Shown piece by piece: positions 25,286-33,411 of a stretch of 35,605 nucleotides of DNA. A model generated the notes under the pieces. It was given only the letters and a program-made list of their open reading frames with translations, was not told the origin of the DNA and ran no database searches. Position 1 is the stretch's first letter, and every line of letters begins with the position of its first letter. The position numbers were made by a program, and so were the translations under genes. Source of the DNA: Bacteroidia bacterium (GTDB taxonomy: Bacteria; Bacteroidota; Bacteroidia; Chitinophagales; Saprospiraceae); NCBI GenBank assembly GCA_030430845.1, contig JAUIKE010000082.1, positions 1 to 35,605 on the forward strand, written 5' to 3'.

Positions 25286-26596
25286 TTAATCACCTGGGAT
25301 AAAGAAATAGACCACTTCCGGGAAGCTCATTACTATGATTAGCAACACCAATTGGATAGCTATGAAGGGAATAATCCCCTTATAAAGATGTTGGGTCGTC
25401 ACTTGAGGTGGCGCTACCCCTTTCAGATAAAAAAGGGAAAAACCAAAAGGAGGAGATAAAAAGGAAATTTGAAGGTTTAATCCTAACAGTACTCCTATCC
25501 AGATCAGGTCTACGCCAAAAGCTACAAAAATGGGGGCTACAACTGGTACAATAATAAAAATTATTTCAATAAAATCTATAAAGAAGCCGGCAATAAAAAC
25601 TACTACCATCACTAAAATCAAGAAAGCAGTAGAAGAGAGGTTGGCATTTTGAATCAACTGTACAAGGTATTCATCTCCGTTCATTTCACGAAAAACAAAG
25701 GTAAAGGTTGTTGCCCCTAATAAAATGATAAATACCATACTGGTCAGGTGAGTGGTCTCCCTCATTACAGAGGTCAGCACTTTGTAGGAAAACTTTCCTT
25801 GCACCACTGTCATAATGGTGGCTCCCATTGCCCCCACGGCAGCAGCTTCGGTAGGAGAAGCCAGGCCGGCAAAGATGGACCCCAGTACCGCAACAATGAG
25901 TAATAAGGGTAAAACGAAAGCTTTGATGACTTTGGGCCAAAAGTTATCCGCCTTAAATTCGGCTATCTCTTCGGCCGGCACAGACGGAGCCTTCTCCGGA
26001 TTTCTGGAGGCAAAAATGAAGATATAAATGATGTAAAATAATACTAAAATGAAGCCCGGTAAAAGAGCGGCAGCGAACAAATTTCCGACCGATACATTCA
26101 GTACGCTCCCTAACAGAACCAATACTACGGATGGTGGAATAATCTGCCCCAAAGTGCCGGAAGCTGCTATGGTACCGGTAGCCAATTCGGGAGTATAGCC
26201 TTTTTTGAGCATAGTCGGCAAGCTGATCAGCCCCATTGTAATAACGGTAGCCCCTACGATACCTGTAGAGGCAGCTAGTAATGCGCCGACGATCACCACC
26301 GAAATGGCCAGTCCTCCGCTGACCTTACCAAAGAGGATGGCCATAGTTTCCAATAAGCTTTCGGCAATACCTGATTTTTCCAGCATAATACCCATAAAAA
26401 TAAATAGCGGAACGGCCAGCAGCACATAATTACTCATGACCCCCATAATCCGAGGCGGCAGAGCCGAAAAACTGGCTGGGTCCAGAAAGCAAACGGCATA
26501 GATGATGGATATGCCTCCCAGAGTAAAGGCCACGGGATATCCATAGAGAATCAACAGAAAAATGCTCAGAAAAAGGATGATCGCGATTATTTCCAT
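25286..26596 (-). CDS. dctM: TRAP transporter large permease
   Basis: This 436-residue integral membrane protein has about twelve hydrophobic segments and DctM-family sequence: GYPVAFTLGG near the N-terminus, VPLFIFMGIMLEKSG, GALLAASTGIVGATVITMGL, ASGTLGQIIPPSVVLVLLG, and SPTEAAAVGAMGA. It forms the Na+-coupled transport channel of a tripartite TRAP system for a carboxylate or related solute. It follows the small permease gene with a 10-base gap. The periplasmic binding protein needed for specificity is not in the window on either side, so the substrate cannot be inferred. Confidence 0.94.
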   Translation of the reverse strand: MEIIAIILFLSIFLLILYGYPVAFTLGGISIIYAVCFLDPASFSALPPRIMGVMSNYVLLAVPLFIFMGIMLEKSGIAESLLETMAILFGKVSGGLAISVVIVGALLAASTGIVGATVITMGLISLPTMLKKGYTPELATGTIAASGTLGQIIPPSVVLVLLGSVLNVSVGNLFAAALLPGFILVLFYIIYIFIFASRNPEKAPSVPAEEIAEFKADNFWPKVIKAFVLPLLLIVAVLGSIFAGLASPTEAAAVGAMGATIMTVVQGKFSYKVLTSVMRETTHLTSMVFIILLGATTFTFVFREMNGDEYLVQLIQNANLSSTAFLILVMVVVFIAGFFIDFIEIIFIIVPVVAPIFVAFGVDLIWIGVLLGLNLQISFLSPPFGFSLFYLKGVAPPQVTTQHLYKGIIPFIAIQLVLLIIVMSFPEVVYFFIPGD

Positions 26597-26606
26597 TCCA
26601 GGTTGT

Positions 26607-27131
26607 TTAAGCTTCGGTTTTAGATGCTGACCGGTAAGTCAGGTAAGATTCGATTGTATTAGAGATGGCCTGCAACAACAATAGAATACCGCCGATCGTG
26701 ATGGCAAATTTAATCAAATAACGTGCAGGGAGCCCTCCCGGATCAGGAGAGGTTTCTCGGATCTGAAAAGACACATTAGCATAATTATAGGAAGCAATAA
26801 TGATCATAATGCACCAGGGGATCAAGAACACCAGTCCCCCAATCAGGTTGAGCAGGGCCTTATCCTTTTCGCTGAACTTGGAGTAGAACAGATCTACACG
26901 TACATGCTTGTCATGCTTGAAGGCAAAGCCGGCACCAAATAGAAAGATCAGCGCAAACATATGCCACTCCAATTCCATAATCCAGGCGGCCGTATCATTA
27001 AACAGATAACGGAATATCACATCAAAACAGACCAGGACCACCAATAAAAAAGTGAGCCAGGATACTCCTCTGCCCACCCATTCATTGATCGCGGCGATGC
27101 CCGCAGCTATATCTTGCCAAAATTTCTCCAT
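26607..27131 (-). CDS. dctQ: TRAP transporter small permease
   Basis: This 174-residue membrane protein with four hydrophobic segments matches DctQ: INEWVGRGVSWLTFLLVVLVCFDVIFRY, the family signature WIMELEWHMFALIFLFGAGFAFKHDKHVRVDLFY, and a C-terminal helix. It partners with the large permease directly downstream. It would normally be preceded by the binding-protein gene, but the upstream neighbour here is a glucosaminidase. Confidence 0.92.
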   Translation of the reverse strand: MEKFWQDIAAGIAAINEWVGRGVSWLTFLLVVLVCFDVIFRYLFNDTAAWIMELEWHMFALIFLFGAGFAFKHDKHVRVDLFYSKFSEKDKALLNLIGGLVFLIPWCIMIIIASYNYANVSFQIRETSPDPGGLPARYLIKFAITIGGILLLLQAISNTIESYLTYRSASKTEA

Positions 27132-27156
27132 GCTTCAAAATTTGACAAAATATAGG

Positions 27157-27271
27157 TAAAAATATTTTTTGTATACTGCTGGGGTGCAAAAAAATATTTT
27201 TATGCGTCTCATCTGCCTGTAGGTCCGTGTATTAATCAGTTATAATGCACACCTCTAAAGGCGGATGAGAC
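27157..27271. repeat. Two inverted repeats between glucosaminidase and dctQ
   Basis: TAAAAATATTTTTTG (27157-27171) pairs with 27187-27202 (one extra A), and GTCTCATCTGCC (27206-27217) pairs with 27260-27271 with one mismatch across a 42-base loop. The second lies just after the glucosaminidase stop and is followed on the minus strand by an A/T-rich tract, so it could be a terminator. The first is in the dctQ leader. Confidence 0.45.
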
Positions 27272-27276
27272 AGCCT

Positions 27277-28107
27277 CTAACGATCATATTTATAAAGCTT
27301 TAGTTCTTCAATAATCTTGATCAGCTTTTCTGCATACCGTTTATCAGTTGCGTAGCCGGCTTTTTTTAAGCCATGTGCCCATCCTTCATAATCAGTCATC
27401 GGCAGGTTCAACAAATGCTTGTAGCGGCTGCTGGTTAACAACTTGGAGTGCTCTCGGTAGCTCTCCCAGGCTGAATTGAATACCCGAAACATATCATAGC
27501 GACTATCATCGGTGTAATTCCTACAGGTACAGCCCCGGCATTTCGAGCGGCATTTTATTCCAAAGTGATTGTTGGATTCGACTGACAAGCGACTGCCTCC
27601 CGCATCCGACTCCAGTAACCCCTGAGCCAGGGTAATACTTGCCGGGATACCATACATTTTCTTTTCCGTGCGAGCGATCTTAGAGAAACGTTCCACATAC
27701 TTTTTACAGTTATTCCGTTTTTCCCGAACAATAGAAGCCGGGATACCTTTACGCTTGCCATAATCAGGGCTAAGGATAAAAGTTATGTTGTAAAAATCAT
27801 TAGCTTGTCGAGTATCTGCTTTCTTGGTAGGGCTGCTGGTATTAAGGGAGGGATTCGACTCCTTTTCACGCGCGACATGCTCATGTTCCTTCTCCCCTGC
27901 CGGAGTTGGCAACACACTTGCAGCTGCGGGAACCAGGTTTTTATCCGACATATTAAACTTGATGGTGATGTCTCTGCTCAGGTACAAGTGAGCAAGCAAA
28001 AAAATCAAGACTGCCCGGAACCAATATTTTTGAATATAGGGCATTAAGTATTCTCCTATCGAAGGTCGATGTCGATCATAAGGTGAGTAATGGTATTGAT
28101 AATCCAT
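27277..28107 (-). CDS. Membrane-anchored glucosaminidase (GH73-type)
   Basis: This 276-residue protein has a single hydrophobic segment at about 29-44, a low-complexity linker to about 105, and a glucosaminidase domain from about 135 on: ITLAQGLLESDAGGSRLSVESNNHFGIKC with probable catalytic Glu166, then FRVFNSAWESYREHSKLL, YEGWAHGLKKAGYATD and KRYAEKLIKIIEEL. It should cut the glycan strand of peptidoglycan from the periplasmic side. The NHFGIKC motif is followed by a cysteine cluster (Cys186, 190, 193, 195). Confidence 0.9.
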   Translation of the reverse strand: MDYQYHYSPYDRHRPSIGEYLMPYIQKYWFRAVLIFLLAHLYLSRDITIKFNMSDKNLVPAAASVLPTPAGEKEHEHVAREKESNPSLNTSSPTKKADTRQANDFYNITFILSPDYGKRKGIPASIVREKRNNCKKYVERFSKIARTEKKMYGIPASITLAQGLLESDAGGSRLSVESNNHFGIKCRSKCRGCTCRNYTDDSRYDMFRVFNSAWESYREHSKLLTSSRYKHLLNLPMTDYEGWAHGLKKAGYATDKRYAEKLIKIIEELKLYKYDR

Positions 28108-28266
28108 ATCATTTTGTTTTAAATTACCGCAATGATCACAAATTTAAAACATTATGTTTTATTTTGCAACAAATTATTGAAGAACCCACCTTTGAAATAG
28201 ATTGAAAGAAAGATATACACCTCGTTCCATGATTTTTTGATCTTTTTCAGCTGTAAAGCCTAGACT

Positions 28267-28285
28267 TAGTGTAGAATTTACACTA
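28267..28285. promoter_or_regulatory. Palindrome upstream of the BadF-pfkA pair
   Basis: TAGTGTA (28267-28273), spacer GAATT, TACACTA (28279-28285): a perfect 7-base dyad 26 bases before the ATG. It has the form of an operator or short leader hairpin. No protein can be assigned. Confidence 0.4.
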
Positions 28286-28311
28286 CATTTAAGCACCTAA
28301 ATTTTTATCCA

Positions 28312-29172
28312 ATGATCATAGTAGCCGATAGCGGGTCCACGAAAGCGGATTGGGCGGTATTAAATGACGGCCTTCCTCTCCAATTATTTGACACTATGGG
28401 GTTCAACCCTGTTTACCACAAAGAAGAAATCATTTATAGGGAGGCCTCGAATACATTTGATGGAGCCATTGACACTGATCAGGTGGAGGCCATTTATTAT
28501 TACGGCACCGGCTGCTGGGATGCAGAGAAAAAATCAGTAGTGGCGAGTGCCCTTCAGGGAGTATTCGCGAATGCACGTGTACATGTTTATCACGATCTGC
28601 TGGGCGCTGCAAGAGCTGCCTGCGGCAATAAAGCCGGCATTGCGTGTATTATTGGAACCGGTTCCAATTCTTGTCTTTTTGACGGGGATCAAATATTGGA
28701 CAATGTGACCAACCTTGGCTATTTTATCGGTGATGAAGGCAGTGGTGCTTACCTGGGAAAAGAGTTGGTTAAGGCTTATTTTTACAGAGAACTCCCAAAG
28801 GAGCTGGTAGCAGACTTTGAGCAGGTATGTCCAGGAGGGAAGGCTGAAATCCTGGAGAATGTATATCGGAAATCAACACCAAATGTTTACCTGGCCGGCT
28901 TCACCCGCTTTTTGGCGGATCATCAGTCCCACCCCTTTATCCAAAAAATAATTTACAAAAGCTTTGAGGAATTTATTGATCGGCATGTAAGGAAATACAA
29001 AAGTCATTTATCTTTACCGATCAATTTTATCGGCTCAGTCGCCTTCCACTTCAGGGCATTTCTGGAAGCTGTTTTACAGGAACGTTCCATGATAGCGGGT
29101 GATTTTGTCCGAAAACCCATAGATTCGCTGGTGCATTTTCATGCTCGCGAACATCAACAAACAAACGATTAA
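28312..29172 (+). CDS. BadF/BadG/BcrA-ATPase-type N-acetylglucosamine kinase
   Basis: This 286-residue, actin-like ATPase-fold sugar kinase shows phosphate-1 motif ADSGSTKADWAV at the N-terminus, the phosphate-2-like segment CIIGTGSNSCLFDG (about 120-133), and NLGYFIGDEGSGAYLGKELVKAYF, typical of GlcNAc-kinase-like BadF family proteins. It probably phosphorylates an amino sugar in the cytoplasm, perhaps GlcNAc from cell-wall turnover; the divergently transcribed glucosaminidase next door fits but does not prove this. It ends eight bases before the pfkA ATG, so the two form an operon. Confidence 0.88.
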   Translation: MIIVADSGSTKADWAVLNDGLPLQLFDTMGFNPVYHKEEIIYREASNTFDGAIDTDQVEAIYYYGTGCWDAEKKSVVASALQGVFANARVHVYHDLLGAARAACGNKAGIACIIGTGSNSCLFDGDQILDNVTNLGYFIGDEGSGAYLGKELVKAYFYRELPKELVADFEQVCPGGKAEILENVYRKSTPNVYLAGFTRFLADHQSHPFIQKIIYKSFEEFIDRHVRKYKSHLSLPINFIGSVAFHFRAFLEAVLQERSMIAGDFVRKPIDSLVHFHAREHQQTND

Positions 29173-29179
29173 CCGAAAT

Positions 29180-30163
29180 ATGGAGAAACCTATTAAACGC
29201 ATTGCGGTCTACACCTCAGGGGGAGATGCCCCCGGTATGAATGCGGCCTTAAGAGCGGTTGTCCGTACTGCTTATTATCACGATTTGCACGTATATGGAA
29301 TTTTTAGAGGATACGAAGGTCTCATTGACGGCGAACTTAGGAGACTGGAAAGAGCAGATGTGGGTAACATCATCCACCGCGGCGGTACTATTCTCAAAAC
29401 GGCCCGCAGCCAGCGTTTTCGTGAGGCAGAAGGCCGCAAGCAAGCATATGAATCCCTTTTAGCATTTGATATAGATGCCTGTATCGGTATAGGTGGTGAT
29501 GGTACTTTTACCGGCGCCAAAGTTTTCTCGGAAGAACACCACATACCTTTTATCGGTATTCCGGGCACTATTGACAATGATCTCTACGGTACTGATTACA
29601 CTATTGGTTTCGATACCGCCATCAATACGGCCATCGAAGCAGTCGATAAAATCAGGGATACAGCAGATTCGCACAATCGCCTGTTTTTTGTGGAGGTAAT
29701 GGGCCGTCATTCCGGATACATAGCACTCAATACCGGTATTGGAAGCGGAGCCGGTAGTGTGATGATCCCCGAAGTCGACAACTCCATCGAAGCGCTGATC
29801 GATAAACTTAAAAAAGGCGCTAAACGGAAAAAACTATTCAGTGTGGTGATCGTCGCGGAAGGAAATAAGTATGGAGGGGCCACCGAAATCGCTCAGAAGG
29901 TAAAAGAACAATTTAATTATTACGATACTAAAGTTACCATCATTGGCCATCTTCAAAGAGGAGGGTCCCCTACTTGTTTTGACCGGGTACTGGCGAGCCG
30001 ACTGGGCTTTGCTGCAGTTGAGGGTTTATTAAGAGGGGAGAAAAATGTGATGGCCGGCTTAGTTAATAACGAGGTGGCCTTTACCCCTTTTGGAGAAACT
30101 ATTTCTAAGGATAAGCCGATTAAGAGTGATTTGGTGAGGATGGCAGAGATTTTGGCGATGTGA
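29180..30163 (+). CDS. pfkA: ATP-dependent 6-phosphofructokinase
   Basis: This 327-residue enzyme phosphorylates fructose 6-phosphate in glycolysis. Motifs: TSGGDAPGMNAALRAVVR at the N-terminus, IGGDGTFTGA (Gly in the position that marks ATP rather than pyrophosphate use), GIPGTIDNDLYGTDYTIGFDTA with the catalytic Asp, EVMGRHSGYIA and LQRGGSPTCFDR. Length fits bacterial PfkA (about 320). I use the ATG at 29180 (MEKPIKRIAVYTSGGD), seven bases after the kinase gene; an earlier in-frame ATG at 29141 lies inside that gene and adds residues the family lacks. Confidence 0.96.
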   Translation: MEKPIKRIAVYTSGGDAPGMNAALRAVVRTAYYHDLHVYGIFRGYEGLIDGELRRLERADVGNIIHRGGTILKTARSQRFREAEGRKQAYESLLAFDIDACIGIGGDGTFTGAKVFSEEHHIPFIGIPGTIDNDLYGTDYTIGFDTAINTAIEAVDKIRDTADSHNRLFFVEVMGRHSGYIALNTGIGSGAGSVMIPEVDNSIEALIDKLKKGAKRKKLFSVVIVAEGNKYGGATEIAQKVKEQFNYYDTKVTIIGHLQRGGSPTCFDRVLASRLGFAAVEGLLRGEKNVMAGLVNNEVAFTPFGETISKDKPIKSDLVRMAEILAM

Positions 30164-30177
30164 TTTTTCTTGCGGGG

Positions 30178-30243
30178 GGTGTTTAAAAAGTCCTTCGGCC
30201 TTCCTGCCGGCCGGCAGGCGAGGAACGAGTTTTTACACAACCC
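30178..30243. repeat. Interspersed palindromic element (copy 2)
   Basis: It begins GGTGTTTAAAAAGTCCTTCG and ends with 24 bases (30219-30242) identical to 9708-9731. The centre is a perfect 16-bp palindrome, CCTGCCGGCCGGCAGG (30203-30218), unlike the A/T-rich palindrome in copy 1. It lies 14 bases after the pfkA stop and may also serve as its terminator. Confidence 0.7.
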
Positions 30244-30285
30244 CAAGCGGGAAACCGTCACAAGCGGGCATCAAATATTTGATTA

Positions 30286-30711
30286 ATGAGGGCAAGACTG
30301 ATTCTACTGGGGGTATTCACCTTTTTAGTAATAGCTATTATTGCAGGTGTTAATCTTTTGAGGAACAACATGTCTCCTTTGCATGGAAGCGAAAAGGAGC
30401 AAGTCTTAATGACAGAACTGGAAGACTATATTAGCAATGGCTACACTACTTCACCCGGAGCCTTGCCTGTTTCTTACCAGTTGGAAGAGTTGAGGAAAAA
30501 AATAGAGTCGGGCGATTACTTGTTTGCTTCCGGAAATGCATTTGGAGAAACCAGCATAGCCGCACAGAATCATGCCTTTGAAAAAGCAAAACAGAAACTT
30601 TCCAAAGACCAATCGGACAGATTATATAATTTCCAAACCGTTTTTCGGTGTTCTTTAGAAAAAAATGATGGAGTGGATGTTTTCCTTGTTTTAGCTATAA
30701 AGAAAGAATAA
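30286..30711 (+). CDS. Small membrane-anchored protein of unknown function
   Basis: I do not recognise this 141-residue protein. A hydrophobic segment (RLILLGVFTFLVIAIIAGVNLL, about residues 4-25) should anchor it in the inner membrane or act as an uncleaved signal. The rest is soluble and helical: MTELEDYISNGYTTSPGALPV, YQLEELRKKIESGDYLFASGNAF, AAQNHAFEKAKQKLSKDQ, with a final strand-like VDVFLVLAIKKE. It is separated from pfkA by the palindromic element and from the E2-like gene by 45 bases. Confidence 0.65.
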   Translation: MRARLILLGVFTFLVIAIIAGVNLLRNNMSPLHGSEKEQVLMTELEDYISNGYTTSPGALPVSYQLEELRKKIESGDYLFASGNAFGETSIAAQNHAFEKAKQKLSKDQSDRLYNFQTVFRCSLEKNDGVDVFLVLAIKKE

Positions 30712-30756
30712 CTCTCTACAAATTGTCCCAGTCTCAATAGCTGCTAAATTTCGAGT

Positions 30757-31566
30757 ATGAAAAACAGTAGCTCTTTTACCGTCAAAAAGTTCCCCGCCTC
30801 CAGGATTGGAACCTTAGATGTACTGGAAGTAGGCCGTAAAAAGCACCACATCAAGGCTTTACTTGAAATGGATGTTACGACAGCCAAAGCTAAACTTCAT
30901 TCCATCAATCAGCCTCAAAAAAGGATCTCTTTCACTGCCTGGTTAATCAAATCATTCAGTGAGGTACTACAAGATTTTCCAGAGATGCACGCCTACCTGA
31001 AAAACAAAAGAACCATCCTTACCTTTGAAGATATCGACCTTGCTATAATGGTGGAAAAAGAAAGTAATGGAAAAAAAGTGCCTATCGTATATGTCCTTCG
31101 GAAAACACAGGAAAAAACGATGTTGGAGATTACCCAGGAGATTCGGCAAGCAAAAGCCGGACAACATGATCCAGAAAAGGCTTCAGCCGGAAATCACTCC
31201 TTAAACAAATGGTCAGCCCTATATTTTCGATTGCCGTCTTTCATCCGAAAGTTTTTTTGGCGCTATCTTTTGAGTAGCCCCCAAACTGCTCAAACCATGA
31301 TGGGATCAGTATTGTTTTCTTCTGTGGGCATGTATGGAAAAATCAGCGGTTGGTTTATCCCCAGTAGTGTGCATCCGCTGGCAGTAGGCGTAGGGTCTGT
31401 TGTTTCCAAGCCAAAAGTCATCAATGAGAAGATAGAAGTCCGGGATACCTTGCATCTGACCTTGCTAATGGATCACGACGTAACAGATGGCGGGCAAATG
31501 GCCAGATTTGTCAATGCACTTCAAGAACTCATTGAAACAGCCAATAATATACCTGAAGAATTCTAA
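30757..31566 (+). CDS. Stand-alone 2-oxoacid dehydrogenase acyltransferase (E2) catalytic domain protein
   Basis: This 269-residue protein has the CAT-like acyltransferase fold of E2 subunits, including SFTAWLIKSFSEVLQDFPEMHAYL near the N-terminus, DIDLAIMVEKESNGKKVPIVYVLR (active-channel strand), and LMDHDVTDGGQMARFVNAL with the catalytic His240 of the DHxxxDG motif (Asp follows His where Arg is usual). It has no lipoyl domain and no E1/E3-binding domain, so it cannot work as an ordinary pyruvate dehydrogenase core, and no E1 or E3 genes are nearby. A central insertion (about 150-185, basic and aromatic) is unusual. It may transfer acyl groups to another acceptor. It lies 11 bases before the TrpF-like gene. 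Confidence 0.82.
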   Translation: MKNSSSFTVKKFPASRIGTLDVLEVGRKKHHIKALLEMDVTTAKAKLHSINQPQKRISFTAWLIKSFSEVLQDFPEMHAYLKNKRTILTFEDIDLAIMVEKESNGKKVPIVYVLRKTQEKTMLEITQEIRQAKAGQHDPEKASAGNHSLNKWSALYFRLPSFIRKFFWRYLLSSPQTAQTMMGSVLFSSVGMYGKISGWFIPSSVHPLAVGVGSVVSKPKVINEKIEVRDTLHLTLLMDHDVTDGGQMARFVNALQELIETANNIPEEF

Positions 31567-31577
31567 AGAACACTCTA

Positions 31578-32228
31578 ATGAACCGACCAAGAGTAAAAAT
31601 CTGCTGCATCAGCAGCATAAAAGAGGCCCAAATGGCTATTTCATATGGGGCATCAGCCTTAGGCCTTGTGGGAAAAATGCCCAGCGGGCCCGGCCCCATC
31701 TCGGATGAACTTATTTATCAGATAAGCCAATCTGTACCTCCTCCTATCGCTACTTTTTTGCTAACCAGCGAAACAAAAGCGCAGGAGATCATCAAGCATC
31801 AACAGGCCGTCAAAACCAATACGATACAAATCGTAGATGCTTTATCTGAAGGAACTTATTCGGAGATCAAAGCGGCCATACCTTCCGTAAAACTGGTTCA
31901 GGTTATCCACGTAATCGATGAAAGCTCAGTGGACGAAGCCATCGAGATTTCCCAACACGTAGATGCACTTCTTTTGGATAGTGGTAATCCGAACCTCAAA
32001 GTCAAAGAATTGGGTGGAACCGGACGGGTTCACAATTGGCAATTGAGCAGAAAGATCCGGGAAAGTATTGATATTCCACTATTTCTGGCAGGTGGCTTAA
32101 AGGCCGAAAATGTAAAAGCTGCGATCGAGGAGGTAGAACCGTTTGGTTTGGATCTGTGTAGTGGAGTAAGAACGAATGGAGAATTGGATCCTAAGAAATT
32201 GGAGGTTTTCTTTTCAAATGTTTATTAA
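31578..32228 (+). CDS. Phosphoribosylanthranilate isomerase-like protein
   Basis: This 216-residue, TIM-barrel protein resembles TrpF: VKICCISSIKEAQMAISYGASALGLV at the N-terminus (catalytic Cys9, but the usual KxCG reads KICC), LLLDS with the general-acid Asp134, LGGTGRVHNW, FLAGGLKAENV and LDLCSGVRTNG. The usual VQLHG strand is replaced by IQIVDA. No other trp gene is near, so it may be a paralogue with a different substrate rather than the tryptophan enzyme; I therefore leave the symbol empty. It is preceded by the E2-like gene and ends at a strong palindrome. Confidence 0.78.
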   Translation: MNRPRVKICCISSIKEAQMAISYGASALGLVGKMPSGPGPISDELIYQISQSVPPPIATFLLTSETKAQEIIKHQQAVKTNTIQIVDALSEGTYSEIKAAIPSVKLVQVIHVIDESSVDEAIEISQHVDALLLDSGNPNLKVKELGGTGRVHNWQLSRKIRESIDIPLFLAGGLKAENVKAAIEEVEPFGLDLCSGVRTNGELDPKKLEVFFSNVY

Positions 32229-32268
32229 AGATAAGAGAGGTTGGCCACGGCCAACCTCTTTTATCTTT
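32227..32268. terminator. Palindromic bidirectional terminator
   Basis: Arms 32227-32246 and 32249-32268 (AAAGATAAGAGAGGTTGGCC and its complement with one G-T difference) around AC. It includes part of the TrpF-like stop on one side and of the OmpA gene stop on the other, between convergent genes. Confidence 0.85.
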
Positions 32269-32932
32269 AGATCTGTCCCTTCTCAGCAGCTCTTCTCAAT
32301 TTTTTATTTGCTACAATGGCAATTTCCACACGGCGATTTTGCTGACGGCCGGATGCTGTTTCATTACTGGCCAACGGCTCTGTTTCACCTAGGCCCATCG
32401 TCACCAGGCGGGTATTACTCACGCCCTGGCCTACCAGGTAGCCATAGACTGACTTGGCTCGATTATTCGACAGTTCCATGTTGTATTCCGCCTCTCCGGT
32501 GCTGTCGGTATGTCCCTGAACAAGCACTTCTGTATCATCGTACTTTTGTAGTACATCTGCCAACTCTTGCAAATTTTGGCGGGTGGAACTCTTCAGATCA
32601 TATTTGTTTACATCAAACATCAAGCCGGAATCAAATGTAATCAAGATCCCCTCTCCTACTCTTTCGACCTTTGCACCTTCCAAATCTTTACGCATTTCTT
32701 CAGCCTGCTTATCCATGTATTTTCCGATCAATGCACCGGCTGTACCGCCGATAACGGAACCAATCAATATACCTCTGGCTTTTTTACCTTTACTGCCCAA
32801 GGCGCCGCCGATGATGCCTCCTAAGGCACCCCCAACCATCGCTCCCTGAAAAGTTTTACTGGTGTTACAGGCAGGAGTGAGCAAAAGGCTTAAAACCATG
32901 AGAATTGGAAAAAATTTGGCTGTTGTTTTCAT
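32267..32932 (-). CDS. OmpA-family lipoprotein with glycine zipper
   Basis: This 221-residue protein has a lipoprotein signal peptide (VLSLLLTPAC, Cys22), a glycine-zipper segment at about 30-72 (GAMVGGALGGIIGGALGS, GSVIGGTAGALIG) and a C-terminal OmpA peptidoglycan-binding domain at about 95-210: ILITFDSGLMFDVNKYDLKSS, VLVQGHTDSTGEAEYN, LSNNRAKSVYGYLVGQGV, RRVEIAI. It resembles YiaD-type proteins and should tether the outer membrane to peptidoglycan. It is monocistronic as far as visible, convergent with the TrpF-like gene. Confidence 0.93.
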   Translation of the reverse strand: MKTTAKFFPILMVLSLLLTPACNTSKTFQGAMVGGALGGIIGGALGSKGKKARGILIGSVIGGTAGALIGKYMDKQAEEMRKDLEGAKVERVGEGILITFDSGLMFDVNKYDLKSSTRQNLQELADVLQKYDDTEVLVQGHTDSTGEAEYNMELSNNRAKSVYGYLVGQGVSNTRLVTMGLGETEPLASNETASGRQQNRRVEIAIVANKKLRRAAEKGQI

Positions 32933-32976
32933 TGAGATAGATTTTATTTTCAGAATGTCTTTTGGTTAAAATTACT

Positions 32977-33028
32977 TTTAGTACGGGTTTTGTGGGCGCC
33001 CCAGGGTGCCCACAAAACCTATACTAAA
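32977..33028. repeat. 25-bp imperfect inverted repeat upstream of the OmpA-type gene
   Basis: Arms 32977-33001 and 33004-33028 differ at three positions (two would be G-U pairs in plus-strand RNA) around CA; the centre is GGGCGCCC/GGGTGCCC. It lies 45 bases before the OmpA start, so it is either in that leader or ends an unseen minus-strand transcript. No gene ends here on the plus strand. Confidence 0.65.
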
Positions 33029-33168
33029 TTTTTAAAGCTTACTTTGTTTTGACTAAAAATCCGAAAATGGTCACGCATTTTCATTCTCTTAGATCCTTTT
33101 ATTTTCAAAACTTTGTTTTTTTTTGAAATGTTCGTTGTTACCTGGTTTTGAATGAAGTTTACTACTCC

Positions 33169-33309
33169 CTTCCCCGACAACCGAAGCCTTAGCGATGGTT
33201 GTCCCACTTCATTCTTCTCTTTGATTCAAGCTTACTGATCCCTTCATTACATTTCGGGCTTAGTAATCTTTGAACTTCCCCCACAACCGAAGCATTGGCG
33301 ATGGTTGTC
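33169..33309. repeat. Pair of 35-bp direct repeats, each with terminal dyad
   Basis: Copies at 33169-33203 and 33275-33309 match at about 32 of 35 positions and begin 106 bases apart. Each runs CTTCCCC, ACAACCGAAGC, then GCGATGGTTGTC, so ACAACC and GGTTGT can pair around a 14-base loop. They lie in the 479-base gap between the OmpA-type and CNNM genes, in which I see no convincing gene. They look like members of an intergenic repeat family. Confidence 0.7.
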
Positions 33310-33411
33310 GAATTTCTTCCCTTTATTTTGTAATATTGTACAAAAGGCAAATCATTCAACAATCAATGAATTAGGAACGCCTGAAACATATTAGATAACC
33401 AACTGACTTTC

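Noticed and set aside
29141..29179. Upstream ATG for pfkA
   Set aside because: It lies within the kinase gene and adds 13 residues before the conserved N-terminus; the ATG at 29180 has normal operon spacing.
33019..33207. 62-residue minus-strand frame ending at the 32977-33028 hairpin
   Set aside because: It starts at GTG inside a repeated non-coding 35-mer and shows no protein-like domain; the stop-hairpin contact is probably chance.
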